A stretch of DNA of 64,000 nucleotides from an uncultured Polaribacter sp. (GCF_947495205.1 NZ_CANLXV010000003.1:217841-281840), one strand, 5' to 3'; shown: positions 37,788 to 46,548, numbered from the stretch's first letter. Notes: generated from the sequence alone by a model not told the origin. Numbers and translations are program-made.

Positions 37788-38804
37788 ATGAAAAAACGCT
37801 TATTTTTAAACTTAACATTTTTATTATTTACAATTGGAATATTTGCTCAGAGTTCAGGCTCTTTTTCAGGAACATTAGTTTTTACAGATGCTGAAGATAT
37901 TTTTTCTTTTACCTCTACTGGTAATGGAACTTATAATTTTACTGGAACTTATACTGGAAATGGAAATTGGATATCTTCAGTGGCCTATATTGGTTCTTTA
38001 AATAATTATAATATTGGAAATGTAAATGGTTCAAGTGGTTCTTTGAGTTTTTCCACAGGTTGTGTGGAATCTGGACAAACTATAAATCTCTTAATTAATG
38101 CATCAGTTGATACTAATGAATCTTTTAGTTATCAAATTAATTATCAATTTACACCAATGACATATTCTACAAACGAAATAGAACCTAATGATACTTTTGC
38201 TCAAGCAATTAATACAATTGAAAACACAAATTATGAAGGTTGGTTTAATTTAGCCAATGGTCAAACAGAAAATGATAGTGATGATTGGTACAAATTTACA
38301 TCCCCAAGAAATGGTAAATTAAGTATATCAGTTATTAATGGAGGTGAATCAGGGGGTACAATAATACCAAATTTATATAACAGTAATAACTTAAATCAAA
38401 TAATTACACCAACATCTTTTGAACAAAATGGAAATACAAATATTAGGGTTTTTAATAATTTTAATTTTGAAAATCAAGAATTTGGAATTGAATTAGGAGG
38501 CAACTGTTTAAGTTATCAAATGAGCTGGAAAATTGAAGATAATACATTAGATATAGAAAAATATAGTTTAGAAAATTCAATAAAATTATTTCCAAACCCA
38601 GTTTCAAATAGTTTAAGCGTTACAATTAACAACAATTTGAATATTGAGAAAGTTGAAATTATTGAAATTACAGGGAAATTAATAAAGAAAACTAATTTAA
38701 TTAATAATTCCATTTCTACTCAAAACTTGAAAAGTGGAATTTATTTTGTGAAAATTCATTCAGATAAAGGAATTATAACTAAAAAAATTATAAAATCTGA
38801 ATAA
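37788..38804 (+). CDS. T9SS type A sorting domain-containing secreted protein
   Basis: 338 residues with a signal peptide (LFLNLTFLLFTIGIFAQ, cut near residue 21). A Ser/Gly/Asn/Thr-rich N-terminal beta region is followed by a PPC-like domain (EPNDTFAQAINTI, DDWYKFTSPRNGKLSISV, about 128-250) and a C-terminal Por/type IX secretion tail (IKLFPNPVSNSLSV ... GIYFVKIHSDKGIITKKI). It should cross the outer membrane by the type IX system and be attached to the surface. It is followed at once by a palindromic repeat element. Confidence 0.88.
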   Translation: MKKRLFLNLTFLLFTIGIFAQSSGSFSGTLVFTDAEDIFSFTSTGNGTYNFTGTYTGNGNWISSVAYIGSLNNYNIGNVNGSSGSLSFSTGCVESGQTINLLINASVDTNESFSYQINYQFTPMTYSTNEIEPNDTFAQAINTIENTNYEGWFNLANGQTENDSDDWYKFTSPRNGKLSISVINGGESGGTIIPNLYNSNNLNQIITPTSFEQNGNTNIRVFNNFNFENQEFGIELGGNCLSYQMSWKIEDNTLDIEKYSLENSIKLFPNPVSNSLSVTINNNLNIEKVEIIEITGKLIKKTNLINNSISTQNLKSGIYFVKIHSDKGIITKKIIKSE

Positions 38805-38812
38805 AAAACTAC

Positions 38813-38942
38813 ACACAACAGCGTGTATAATTCATTGCTAGTTTTAGTCTACTTACGAAAATCCTCGCGGATTTTCTATTCGGTTTTTATTTGCTAACTT
38901 TGGTGCTTAAACACGCAACGAAATCATACACATCAACGTTAC
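38813..38942 (+). repeat. attC-like palindromic element, copy A
   Basis: The left arm CAGCGTGTATAATTCATTGC and right arm GCAACGAAATCATACACATC are imperfect complements. Between them lie CTACTTACGAAAATCCTCGC, a GAAAATCC/GGATTTTC hairpin, and TTGCTAACTTTGGTGCTTAA. It starts 9 bases after the T9SS gene stop. Same family as 38961-39040, 52131-52257 and 63843-63930. Confidence 0.7.
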
Positions 38943-38960
38943 TAGATATTGGAATTAAAT

Positions 38961-39040
38961 TTGTAAAAAAATACCTACAAAGAAAATCCGTGAAGATTTT
39001 TTAAGTAGGCAATTTGTAAGTAATAAATTATATAGCGTTT
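38961..39040 (-). repeat. attC-like palindromic element, copy D (inverted, partial)
   Basis: On the minus strand it reads CGCTATATAATTTATTACTT, then GCCTACTTAAAAAATC, then GGATTTTCTTTGTAGGTA, which aligns along its length with the copy at 63843. It begins about 13 bases after the stop of the PEGA gene's 3' part (39053). The right arm is not recognisable. Confidence 0.6.
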
Positions 39041-39052
39041 TATAGGTAATTG

Positions 39053-39166
39053 TTATTCATTTAAAACGATTATTGTTTCAATAACCTTATTTTTTTTGTC
39101 AACCTTTACTTTTGTAATATTTCCATTTTTCATATAATTCATAAATGCAGTTTTTTTTAGAATCTA
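39053..39166 (-). pseudogene. 3' part of the PEGA lipoprotein gene, cut off by IS30
   Basis: A frame ending in TAA at 39053-39055 encodes ILKKTAFMNYMKNGNITKVK and VDKKNKVIETIIVLNE with no start of its own. It abuts the left inverted repeat of the IS element, and its frame lines up with the 5' part beyond the right inverted repeat (ENSL joined to ILKK after removing 3 bases), so both are halves of one gene. Confidence 0.65.
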
Positions 39167-40266
39167 AGTTCAACTCATAAGTGCAACAGATAAATTTAAA
39201 ACACTTGAAGTAATCACTCCAAGTGTTTGGGGTCAAACACCTAAATTTGTCTTGGATGAAAAAATATAAGCAATTAACCTTAGCACAAAGGTATCAAATA
39301 GAAGCGTTATTACAAGCAGGAATAACTCAAACATCAATAGCTATCCAATTAGGTGTTGATAAAAGCACTATTAGTAGAGAGTTAAAAAGAGGTATTGCTT
39401 TACGAGGCAGAACAGCTGGAGAATATATAGCCGCCAATGCCGAACGTAAAACAAGAAGTAGACATAAACATAAGTTTAAAAGAGTATTATTAACAGCTGA
39501 ATTAAAATCTTCTATAAGAGCAAAGATGATAGTAGACAAATGGAGTCCAGAACTTATCTCTAAGAAATGGAAGCAAGAAAATATTCCAATAGTCTCACAC
39601 GAAACTATCTATAAATGGATATGGGAATCCAAACACACAAATACTAAAGAAAATAAGCCTTATAAGGAGCTTTATAAAGAATTAAAACACGGAAAAAGAA
39701 GACAAAAAAGGGGAAATATCAAAGATACAAGAGGAGCTATAAAAGATCGTGTACACATCTCAGAGCGTCCAGCGATTATTGAAAAAAGGCAACGAATTGG
39801 AGATTTAGAAGCAGATTTAATGATGGGGAAAGATCATAAGTCAGCACTATTAGTACTTACTGATAGAACAACTTTAATTACTATGATAGATAAATTAACA
39901 GGAAAAACAGCCTATGAAGTGACTTCTACAATTAAAAAAAGGTTAAGTAGGTTTAGTTCTAGCTATATTAAAACTATAACTTTTGATAATGGAAAAGAGT
40001 TTGCTGGACATAAAGAAATTGCAAAAGAATTTAACGTAAAAACATACTTTACAACACCTTATACATCGCAAGAAAAAGGAACTGTAGAAAACAGAATTGG
40101 AGTAATCAGAAGATTTTTCCCAAAGAAAACAGATTTAAATAAAATCTCTAATCAAAGAATTAAACAAGTAGAATTATCAATTAATAATAGACCTATTAGA
40201 AAATTCAATTATCTTAGTCCTATTGAAACTCTAAATAATAAGTTTGTTGCGCTTATGAGTTGAACT
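39167..40266 (+). mobile_element. IS30 family insertion sequence, apparently complete
   Basis: The left end AGTTCAACTCATAAGTGCAA(C) at 39167-39187 and right end at 40246-40266 are inverted repeats with one mismatch in 21. One intact transposase fills the interior and its stop lies in the right repeat. The flanks (CTA left, CAG right) give no exact target duplication, so the insertion is old or the flank has mutated. It interrupts a PEGA-domain lipoprotein gene. Confidence 0.9.
39256..40263 (+). CDS. IS30 family transposase
   Basis: 335 residues from the ATG at 39256; an upstream start at 39223 is also in frame. An N-terminal HTH (LTLAQRYQIEALLQAGITQTSIAIQLGVDKSTISRELKR) is typical of IS30. 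The DDE core is visible: GDLEADLMMGK (first Asp region), TFDNGKEFAGH (second Asp) and SQEKGTVENRIGVIRRFFPK (Glu), all intact. It should cut and join the IS ends. Confidence 0.95.
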   Translation: MKKYKQLTLAQRYQIEALLQAGITQTSIAIQLGVDKSTISRELKRGIALRGRTAGEYIAANAERKTRSRHKHKFKRVLLTAELKSSIRAKMIVDKWSPELISKKWKQENIPIVSHETIYKWIWESKHTNTKENKPYKELYKELKHGKRRQKRGNIKDTRGAIKDRVHISERPAIIEKRQRIGDLEADLMMGKDHKSALLVLTDRTTLITMIDKLTGKTAYEVTSTIKKRLSRFSSSYIKTITFDNGKEFAGHKEIAKEFNVKTYFTTPYTSQEKGTVENRIGVIRRFFPKKTDLNKISNQRIKQVELSINNRPIRKFNYLSPIETLNNKFVALMS

Positions 40267-40629
40267 CAGCGAATTCTCTAAAGTAACTTTCACATATTTT
40301 GTATCAACTCTTTTTAAAGAACCTGTTAATGCATCAACTCCCCAGCCTATAATACTGAAACCATTTAAAATACTAACTAGATTGAATTTACTGTCCATAA
40401 CAATTACCTTTTCCTTATAATTTTCTAGTTTAAAATCAATTCTGTCTTCCGCTTTTACTTTTAATTGAATTGGTGTTTGTCCTTTTTCAAACCCATTTAC
40501 AAAAACCTTTGCTCCAGGAGGATCACTTTCAAACATTACTTTCCTTTTTGAACCCGTAAAAATTGATGCGCAACTTGTAGTTAGCATAATTGTCATTGCC
40601 ATTGCAATAATTGATAATTTTTTTTTCAT
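40267..40629 (-). pseudogene. 5' part of PEGA domain-containing lipoprotein, truncated by IS30
   Basis: The ATG at 40629 starts MKKKLSIIAMAMTIMLTTSC, a lipoprotein signal peptide with Cys20. A PEGA domain follows (ESDPPGAKVFVNGFEKGQTP, KLENYKEKVIV), then a membrane-like segment LNGFSIIGWGVDALTG. The native frame ends at the IS right end; read-through adds about a dozen IS-encoded residues before a stop at 40231. PEGA domains are small beta modules often on surface proteins. The truncated product might still be made. Confidence 0.75.
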
Positions 40630-40951
40630 TATAATAGTATCTAATTAAATTTACTTATTTCTTTTTTTAGTCTTTTTTCAGTTTAATTCCGACTTTTTCC
40701 GTATAATTTATTACGATACAAAAAAGATAAATTTTGATTAGATTTTATTACGGGTTTCCTCATTTCGACTTAAATATTATTTAAGTTACTTGTTTTCAAT
40801 AAGGTGAAATTTAAATTTGTTGAGGAAAGTTATTGGATGGAGGAAAGATTAGCTTAATTACCTAAGAAGTCTAGTATAAGGCCCACAAATTAAGCAAGTG
40901 TTTTTGCTAGAGTTTTATTGGCTATTTTTTGGGCTCTAAACAAAGTTTTTA
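40630..40951. other. Intergenic stretch, nothing recognised
   Basis: AT-rich sequence upstream of the PEGA gene and downstream of hsdR. I see no ORF with a credible start, no clear promoter and no RNA structure beyond the palindrome at its right end. Confidence 0.4.
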
Positions 40952-41011
40952 TTGCATCAGGACGCAGTACCAATTGCATCAGCATCCGATAAGTATTGCG
41001 TCCTGATGCAA
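40952..41011. repeat. 15-base palindrome with a third half-copy, downstream of hsdR
   Basis: TTGCATCAGGACGCA (40952-40966) is the exact complement of TGCGTCCTGATGCAA (40997-41011). The 30-base loop contains another direct ATTGCATCAG (40973-40982). Five T follow on the + side only, whereas hsdR reads from the other strand, so this is not a standard terminator for hsdR, although it may stop transcription both ways. Confidence 0.65.
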
Positions 41012-41036
41012 TTTTTAGTGTAAAATCAGTAAAATA

Positions 41037-43910
41037 TTACCCAACCATTCCTGTTATAAAAATATCTACGTATTTTTTCATTTTAGATAATATTCTATCG
41101 CCAATTTCGCGTGCTTTTAAAATACTTGGTCTATTGTCTAAACATTTAAAAATGTCTTGTCTAATGGGTTCTTGACCGTTAAACGTATAGCTTTTTATTA
41201 GGGCATTAAATTGTTTTTGGTCTAAATTTTCTTCTTCGCAGATTTTAGACAATGCTTTAATTCTTTCTTCTTGCCAATACTTTTCAAATTCTTCGGTAAT
41301 TTTATCTGCGTCTTTTATTTTAGGTAAGTTTTCTTCTATAAATTTCTCTATCAATTCTTTTTTACTTCTTAATTTGATATCACCACCCAATAAATCTATA
41401 ATCGCTTTCTTTTGTTTTTTAGCTTCTGTAGTATCAGCAGTTTTTAATTTGACCAATAACTGTAAAATATAAGCTACATTAATTTCATCTCTATGAATTA
41501 ATTCCAATTCAAAATCGATATCATTTAAAATAGATGCTTTTTCTGCAGGATTGTTGGTTTTTATCCTTTCGTGGATGTCTAAATATTTGCTTTTAAAGTT
41601 TTCAAAATCTTGTTCATTAATACCTAAATCTTCCCAATTGAAATCTACATAAGATTCTAATACGTTTTTTGCTCTTAAAACTCGTCTAAATGCTTGTACA
41701 AAAGCCAATTGTTGGTCTTCTCCTTGTAAACCGTCTACACTTTTATAGGTTGGTGTAATGCTTAATAAATGGTCTAAAGCTTCATCAAATTTTGTAGCAA
41801 TATCTTTATAAGGTGGTGTAATTATGGTTTCACTAGCATCTTTGTTAGAAAATAAAGTAATGGCTTCATCTGTAGCCTTTTTTAAGTTTCTAAAACATAA
41901 AATATTTCCTTGTGATTTTTTTTCGCCTAAAATTCTATTGGTTCTAGAAAAAGCCTGAATTAAACCATGGTGTTTTAGGTTTTTATCTACATACAAAGTG
42001 TTTACTTTTTTAGCATCAAAACCTGTTAACATCATATTTACTACAATAACCAGGTCTAACCTGTCTTTGGCATCGTTAAAGTTTTTCTTTTCTCTATCTT
42101 TTAAACGTTTGCTAATGTCTTTAAAATAATCTTCAAATAATTTACTATCTTTTGTAGAAAACTTAACGTTATACATTTTGTTATAATCTGCAATAAAAGC
42201 ATCTAATTTTTCTCTAGAATGACTAGAACTGTAATCAATTTCTGTTTCTGCAGCTTTAGCCATTTCATCTTCTGGTAAATAATCTTGTGCATCTTCATTG
42301 GCTTCATTAGCACCGTAAGAAAAAATGGTCGCTATTCTTAAATTGTGTGCTCCTTCCCTCTTTTTTTCTTGAAAAATATCATAATATTTTATCAAAGTTT
42401 TAATATCGGAAACAGCAAATAAGGCAGAATATTCTTTATTAAACGTTTTTGTACCATGGTAAGCAATTATATAATCTACAATTTTACGCAGTCTTATTTC
42501 GTCTTTAAAAACTGCTGCTTTGTCTATATCTTCTACTTCTATATCTAATAAAGTTCTGTTTTTTTGCTTGTATCTGCCAATGTATTCAATTCCAAATTTT
42601 AAAACATTATCGTCTGCAATGGCATCTGTAATTACATATTTGTGCAAACACTCTCCAAATAAATCTTTGGTGGTTCTTTTACCCAATTCGTTTTTAGAGG
42701 CATTGTCTGCAAAAATTGGTGTTCCTGTAAAACCAAATAATTGGCTATTGGTAAAAAAATCGGTAATTTTTTTGTGTGTATCTCCAAACTGACTTCTATG
42801 GCATTCATCAAAAATAAGCACCACTCGCCTATCTTTTAAATTTGCTAATTGCCTTTTATATTGGTCTTTAGAAATGGCATTATTTAGCTTTTGTATGGTA
42901 GTTAATACCAATTTAGAAGTATCTGCCAACTGTTTTACCAAACTGCCAGTGTTATTGGTAACATCTACACTATCTTTTTTGAAAGAATTAAATTCTTTCA
43001 TAGTTTGATAGTCTAAATCTTTTCTATCTACCACAAACAACACTTTATCAACCTCTGGCAAATCCATAATAATTTGGCTTGCTTTAAAACTTGTTAAGGT
43101 TTTACCAGAACCTGTAGTGTGCCAGATATAAGCATTATCTTTTGTAGTTTGTACTTGTTTTACAAGATTTTCTACAGCATAATATTGGTAAGGCCTTAAC
43201 ACCATTAAAATTTTATGCGTTTCGTTTCTAACAATATATTTAGCAATCATTAACCCTAAATGGTTTGGGTTTAAAAAAGCACGGGCAAAATGGGTTAACT
43301 CATGGATGTTTTTATTGTTTTCATCTGCCCAAAAAAAAGTTTGTTTTACAGATTGTAAGGCATTATTAGCTAAATATTTAGTATTTACGCCATTGCTAAT
43401 TACAAATAATTGTACATACTGAAACAAACCATAATTAGACCAGAAAGAGTGTTTTTGATAACGATTAATTTGGTTGAACGCTTCTTTAATTTCTAAACCA
43501 CGTCTTTTGAGTTCTATTTGTACCAATGGCAAACCATTGACTAACAAAGTAACATCATACCTGTTTTTATAAGTACCTTCTTGTGTAATTTGGTTGGTTA
43601 CTTGAAACAAATTGTCTGTCCAAACTTCACTATTAAAAAAACGAATGTAGGTAGCTTCTCCCCTGTCGTTCTCAAACTGAAAACGACCTCTTAAAGTCTT
43701 TGATTTTTCAAATACATTGCCTTTTTCTAAGTGATTTAAAACCTTTTGAAATTCTTTTTCTGAAAAAACACAATTATTAAATTGTTCTAGTTGATGTTTT
43801 AAATTAGCTACCAAGGCAGAACCATCTAAAACTGTTACATTTTGATAGCCTAAACCTACTAATTGTTGAATTAGTTTGTTTTCTAGTTGCAATTCTGATT
43901 GTTTGGTCAT
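41037..43910 (-). CDS. hsdR: Type I restriction endonuclease subunit R
   Basis: 957 residues from the ATG at 43910 (MTKQSELQLENKLIQQL); a start at 43955 would overlap the abi gene by 23 bases. The N-terminal nuclease has Asp119, Glu133 and Lys135 (VQIELK) and the QINRY motif. The helicase motor follows with Walker A TTGSGKT (about 266-272) and DECH, then the FTGTP motif. The C-terminal region resembles the EcoR124I class. It translocates DNA and cuts unmodified DNA when joined to HsdM and HsdS. Last gene of the defence operon. Confidence 0.94.
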   Translation of the reverse strand: MTKQSELQLENKLIQQLVGLGYQNVTVLDGSALVANLKHQLEQFNNCVFSEKEFQKVLNHLEKGNVFEKSKTLRGRFQFENDRGEATYIRFFNSEVWTDNLFQVTNQITQEGTYKNRYDVTLLVNGLPLVQIELKRRGLEIKEAFNQINRYQKHSFWSNYGLFQYVQLFVISNGVNTKYLANNALQSVKQTFFWADENNKNIHELTHFARAFLNPNHLGLMIAKYIVRNETHKILMVLRPYQYYAVENLVKQVQTTKDNAYIWHTTGSGKTLTSFKASQIIMDLPEVDKVLFVVDRKDLDYQTMKEFNSFKKDSVDVTNNTGSLVKQLADTSKLVLTTIQKLNNAISKDQYKRQLANLKDRRVVLIFDECHRSQFGDTHKKITDFFTNSQLFGFTGTPIFADNASKNELGKRTTKDLFGECLHKYVITDAIADDNVLKFGIEYIGRYKQKNRTLLDIEVEDIDKAAVFKDEIRLRKIVDYIIAYHGTKTFNKEYSALFAVSDIKTLIKYYDIFQEKKREGAHNLRIATIFSYGANEANEDAQDYLPEDEMAKAAETEIDYSSSHSREKLDAFIADYNKMYNVKFSTKDSKLFEDYFKDISKRLKDREKKNFNDAKDRLDLVIVVNMMLTGFDAKKVNTLYVDKNLKHHGLIQAFSRTNRILGEKKSQGNILCFRNLKKATDEAITLFSNKDASETIITPPYKDIATKFDEALDHLLSITPTYKSVDGLQGEDQQLAFVQAFRRVLRAKNVLESYVDFNWEDLGINEQDFENFKSKYLDIHERIKTNNPAEKASILNDIDFELELIHRDEINVAYILQLLVKLKTADTTEAKKQKKAIIDLLGGDIKLRSKKELIEKFIEENLPKIKDADKITEEFEKYWQEERIKALSKICEEENLDQKQFNALIKSYTFNGQEPIRQDIFKCLDNRPSILKAREIGDRILSKMKKYVDIFITGMVG

Positions 43911-43932
43911 TTTCTTTTTTAACTCATTTATT

Positions 43933-44883
43933 TTACTGTTGCCATAAAGGCTCATTTTTCCAATTTAATAAATTACCTTTTCCATCTGATGGAATACCTA
44001 TGTATTTTATAGGAACTGATGGATATTTATTAAATAAATCATCAACTTTATTTGCCAATGTATTTGTTGGATTTGCTCTATCTAACATATATTTTAAAAC
44101 ACATAGAAAATAAAACATACGTTTATTATTCTGATATCTTATGTTTACCCAATTGCCTTTTGGTTTTAAAAGTCTATTGGGTTCTATTGCTAAATCTCTA
44201 TTCCATAATCTAGAATGATGCGCACATAAATTTCTTACATAAGTTAGTGTATGTAACCAAGAAGTAAATACTTTGTGATGTACATCAAAAAAAGAAGCAA
44301 TTCTTTTTTTGTCTTCATTGTTTCGCAAACCTCTGTAAATATGAGACAACTCTCCCATTGTTAATAATTCTAAACACATCCAAGAAGGTGGGTTTGATGG
44401 AGATTGATAAGTATCTATATAATGTTTGATAAATACTTCTGGTTTTCGATTAGATTTTGCTTTAGAAATAATGTTTTGTAAATCGTTGTAAGGATCTACT
44501 AAATTACCAACCCTATTATAAAAAGGTTGCTTAAAAATTGCTTTATTATCTTGCCAATGTGCATCTTTATAATGTAATGCCATTGTGTAAATAAATTGTG
44601 TACGAATGGTTATTTCTAAACGCTCTATGCAATCAAAAACCAATAAACGTAAATCTTTATCAAACATGTATGTCTGTACAATTTGATTAAAATTTACACC
44701 AGCATTAAAGGTGTCTTTAGTTTGTTGATATGGTAAAAAATAGGCGCTTAGTCTATAATAACTAATGCTTTGTAAATATTGTATGGCTTTTGTTGCATCT
44801 TTAACCTGTAAGTTTCTGCCTTGTAATTGTGCTAATTGCGCTACAAAAGACAAAGGAGGTTTATTGTATATTTTTTTTGACAT
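43933..44883 (-). CDS. Abi family protein (Abi_2/AbiD-F type) with HEPN motif
   Basis: 317 residues from the ATG at 44883; a start at 44916 is possible. It matches the Abi_2 family of phage abortive-infection proteins (YLQSISYYRLSAYFLPYQ, FDKDLRLLVFDCIERLEITIRT). Arg217-Asn-Leu-Cys-Ala-His222 (RNLCAH) is the RX4-6H motif of HEPN ribonucleases, and the family is part of the HEPN superfamily. It sits between hsdS and hsdR, 22 bases before hsdR. A toxic RNase triggered when restriction fails is inferred from family and position. Confidence 0.88.
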   Translation of the reverse strand: MSKKIYNKPPLSFVAQLAQLQGRNLQVKDATKAIQYLQSISYYRLSAYFLPYQQTKDTFNAGVNFNQIVQTYMFDKDLRLLVFDCIERLEITIRTQFIYTMALHYKDAHWQDNKAIFKQPFYNRVGNLVDPYNDLQNIISKAKSNRKPEVFIKHYIDTYQSPSNPPSWMCLELLTMGELSHIYRGLRNNEDKKRIASFFDVHHKVFTSWLHTLTYVRNLCAHHSRLWNRDLAIEPNRLLKPKGNWVNIRYQNNKRMFYFLCVLKYMLDRANPTNTLANKVDDLFNKYPSVPIKYIGIPSDGKGNLLNWKNEPLWQQ

Positions 44884-44899
44884 CGCATTAAATGAAAAA

Positions 44900-45011
44900 A
44901 CCTTCCAAGTGTGCATTGTAAAGAGGCAAGGAAGGTGTATTATTGTTAGTAGGTTGTGTACTGTCTAATGCTAAAAATGTACAAAAATTGTTATTTTGCA
45001 ACACTGCAAAA
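44900..45011 (-). promoter_or_regulatory. Leader region between hsdS and abi with hairpin and palindrome
   Basis: On the minus strand ACCTTCC (44936-44930) can pair with GGAAGGT (44906-44900) and is followed by six T, giving an attenuator-like hairpin just before the abi ATG. Further upstream TTTTGCA (44994-45000) faces TGCAAAA (45005-45011), a possible operator. These could set abi and hsdR expression apart from hsdMS. Confidence 0.4.
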
Positions 45012-45076
45012 CTACACTTTTTATAACATTTAGCAATAGGTATTAACATTTTTTTGTTGTTTTTAACATTATTTAT

Positions 45077-46447
45077 TTAAACAAACATTTGCTGCAACAA
45101 ACCTTTTTTAAACGCTTGTGTTTTGTCTATTTGTGTTTGTACGGTTTCTATTTTTTTATCTATAGCACTTAAATAATTGGCTATTTTTTGTTGTTCTTTT
45201 AGGGATGGGATTTTTAATTTAAAATTATTAATAGCCTTTGTATCTAAAAAAGGTTGAGCGTTACCAGTAAAAAGCCCTCTTTGTTGTCTTAATATTAAGT
45301 CTGATTTTAAGTAGAAAATTAAAAAGTCGGCTTTTACTTTTTTTGCTCTTATTCTTGGCGCGTTATAACTAAAAGCTAAATCTATAAATTCATTTGGCAC
45401 TTTAAAAGTTATACCTGCTGTCGCTCCAGTACCAGCAATTAAAATATCATCTTTTGATATTCGAAATCTTTTAATATCATTTGTATTTTTAATAAAAACA
45501 GGTTCATTGCCTAAAAAATCACCAATTCTAATTAATCTAATACTATTTGATTCTTTATTAACATAATTTATATATTGCGAACCTGCTCCTCTTTTTATAT
45601 CTGCAATCTCCCCCAACCTCTTCTCTTCCCAATCTGGGAAAGAATTTTGTTCATTTTTAGAATTAGAGATTGCTTCACTATCGTTCGCAATGACGCCTGT
45701 TTTATTTGAGTCTGGTTTAAAACGCAATTGCTGACTAAACAATTGTTGCATTACGCCTTTTTTGTAGTTGGCTAACAACTCCTTTTTTTGCCCAAGTTGT
45801 TGGATTTTGGTATCTACAGCTGTTAAAAATGTGGCTATTTTTTGTTGTTCTTTTAGGGATGGAAATGCAATTTTAAATTTAACAATTTCACCTACAGTTA
45901 ATTGTGGTTGAGCACTACCAAACGAAATTTTTTTAATTTCATTTTGAATTTGATTAGATCTGAAATATCTATTTAGATAATTAGATACAACAAATTTAGA
46001 ATCTGTTCGAATTAAAACCATTCCAGAATTTATTCTTAAATTTTCGAAATGAATACTTTCATTGTAATATGCGATATGACCCACTGAACCTCTTGTAGTT
46101 AGAACAATATCAAATCTTTTCAGCTTTCCTTTTCTTAAAAGTAAATCTTTTTCTTTACTTATAAATGATGTTACCGCAAATGAAAAACCTTTTTTAGTTA
46201 CATTTTTTGCATTTAAAAAAAGACAAAAGCCATCGTTTGAAAAATCATTACCATTAGGATAATTTTTTCCTCTATCACCATCAATTACCTTTATATTAAT
46301 AGTATTTAATCTCTTTTTACTCCATTCACCCTCAAACTCTTTAAAACGAAGTTTGGGTACAAGTAAGTCATTACGAAGCTCTTGTTGCGAGGTACGAAGC
46401 AATCTTGCTGAAGTAATCTCTTTATTATTGGGTTGTAGGTTATTCAT
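45077..46447 (-). CDS. hsdS: Type I restriction specificity subunit S
   Basis: 456 residues with two target-recognition half-domains. Each ends in the conserved helix PSLKEQQKIA (about 200 and 415) and a coiled-coil spacer (KKELLANYKKGVMQQLF; IDKTQAFKKGLLQQMF). It sets the DNA sequence recognised by HsdM and HsdR. Two oddities: the N-terminus (LLRTSQQELRNDLL) and central linker (TGVIANDSEAISNSKN) are translated from interspersed repeats, and a perfect 31-base direct repeat (45178-45208 and 45832-45862) encodes the two SLKEQQKIA helices. The usual start of such proteins is close to LVPKLRFKEFEGEW at residue 29. Confidence 0.92.
   Translation of the reverse strand: MNNLQPNNKEITSARLLRTSQQELRNDLLVPKLRFKEFEGEWSKKRLNTINIKVIDGDRGKNYPNGNDFSNDGFCLFLNAKNVTKKGFSFAVTSFISKEKDLLLRKGKLKRFDIVLTTRGSVGHIAYYNESIHFENLRINSGMVLIRTDSKFVVSNYLNRYFRSNQIQNEIKKISFGSAQPQLTVGEIVKFKIAFPSLKEQQKIATFLTAVDTKIQQLGQKKELLANYKKGVMQQLFSQQLRFKPDSNKTGVIANDSEAISNSKNEQNSFPDWEEKRLGEIADIKRGAGSQYINYVNKESNSIRLIRIGDFLGNEPVFIKNTNDIKRFRISKDDILIAGTGATAGITFKVPNEFIDLAFSYNAPRIRAKKVKADFLIFYLKSDLILRQQRGLFTGNAQPFLDTKAINNFKLKIPSLKEQQKIANYLSAIDKKIETVQTQIDKTQAFKKGLLQQMFV
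45178..45862. repeat. 31-base perfect direct repeat pair in hsdS
   Basis: 45178-45208 and 45832-45862 are identical and 654 bases apart. They encode the same conserved helix in the two halves of HsdS. Recombination between them would remove or exchange one recognition domain. Confidence 0.85.
45665..45695 (+). repeat. Interspersed repeat (AGATTGCTTC...GCAATGACG) inside hsdS linker
   Basis: AGAGATTGCTTC at one end and GTTCGCAATGACG at the other are the hallmarks of a repeat common in Bacteroidota. Here it is in frame and encodes VIANDSEAISN in the HsdS linker. Related to 46367-46405 and 46470-46547. Confidence 0.8.
46367..46405 (-). repeat. Interspersed repeat at the 5' end of hsdS (opposite orientation)
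   Basis: Starts GTCATTACGAAGCTC and ends GTACGAAGCAATCT, the reverse complement of the family at 45665. It is translated as ARLLRTSQQELRNDL at the HsdS N-terminus. Confidence 0.75.
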
Positions 46448-46469
46448 TTTAACTTTTTAGTTTGTATTT

Positions 46470-46547
46470 AGAGATTGCTTCACGCTCACTGCGTTTCGTT
46501 CGCAATGACGTTAAAGGTTCGCAATGACTTCTTTGTTTGCAATGACG
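46470..46547 (+). repeat. Interspersed repeat between hsdM and hsdS, with extra partial copies
   Basis: One full unit (46470-46510, AGAGATTGCTTC to CGCAATGACG) is followed by two further TTCGCAATGAC/TTTGCAATGACG ends up to 46547. It fills the hsdM-hsdS gap and touches the hsdM stop. Confidence 0.8.
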
Positions 46548-46548
46548 T

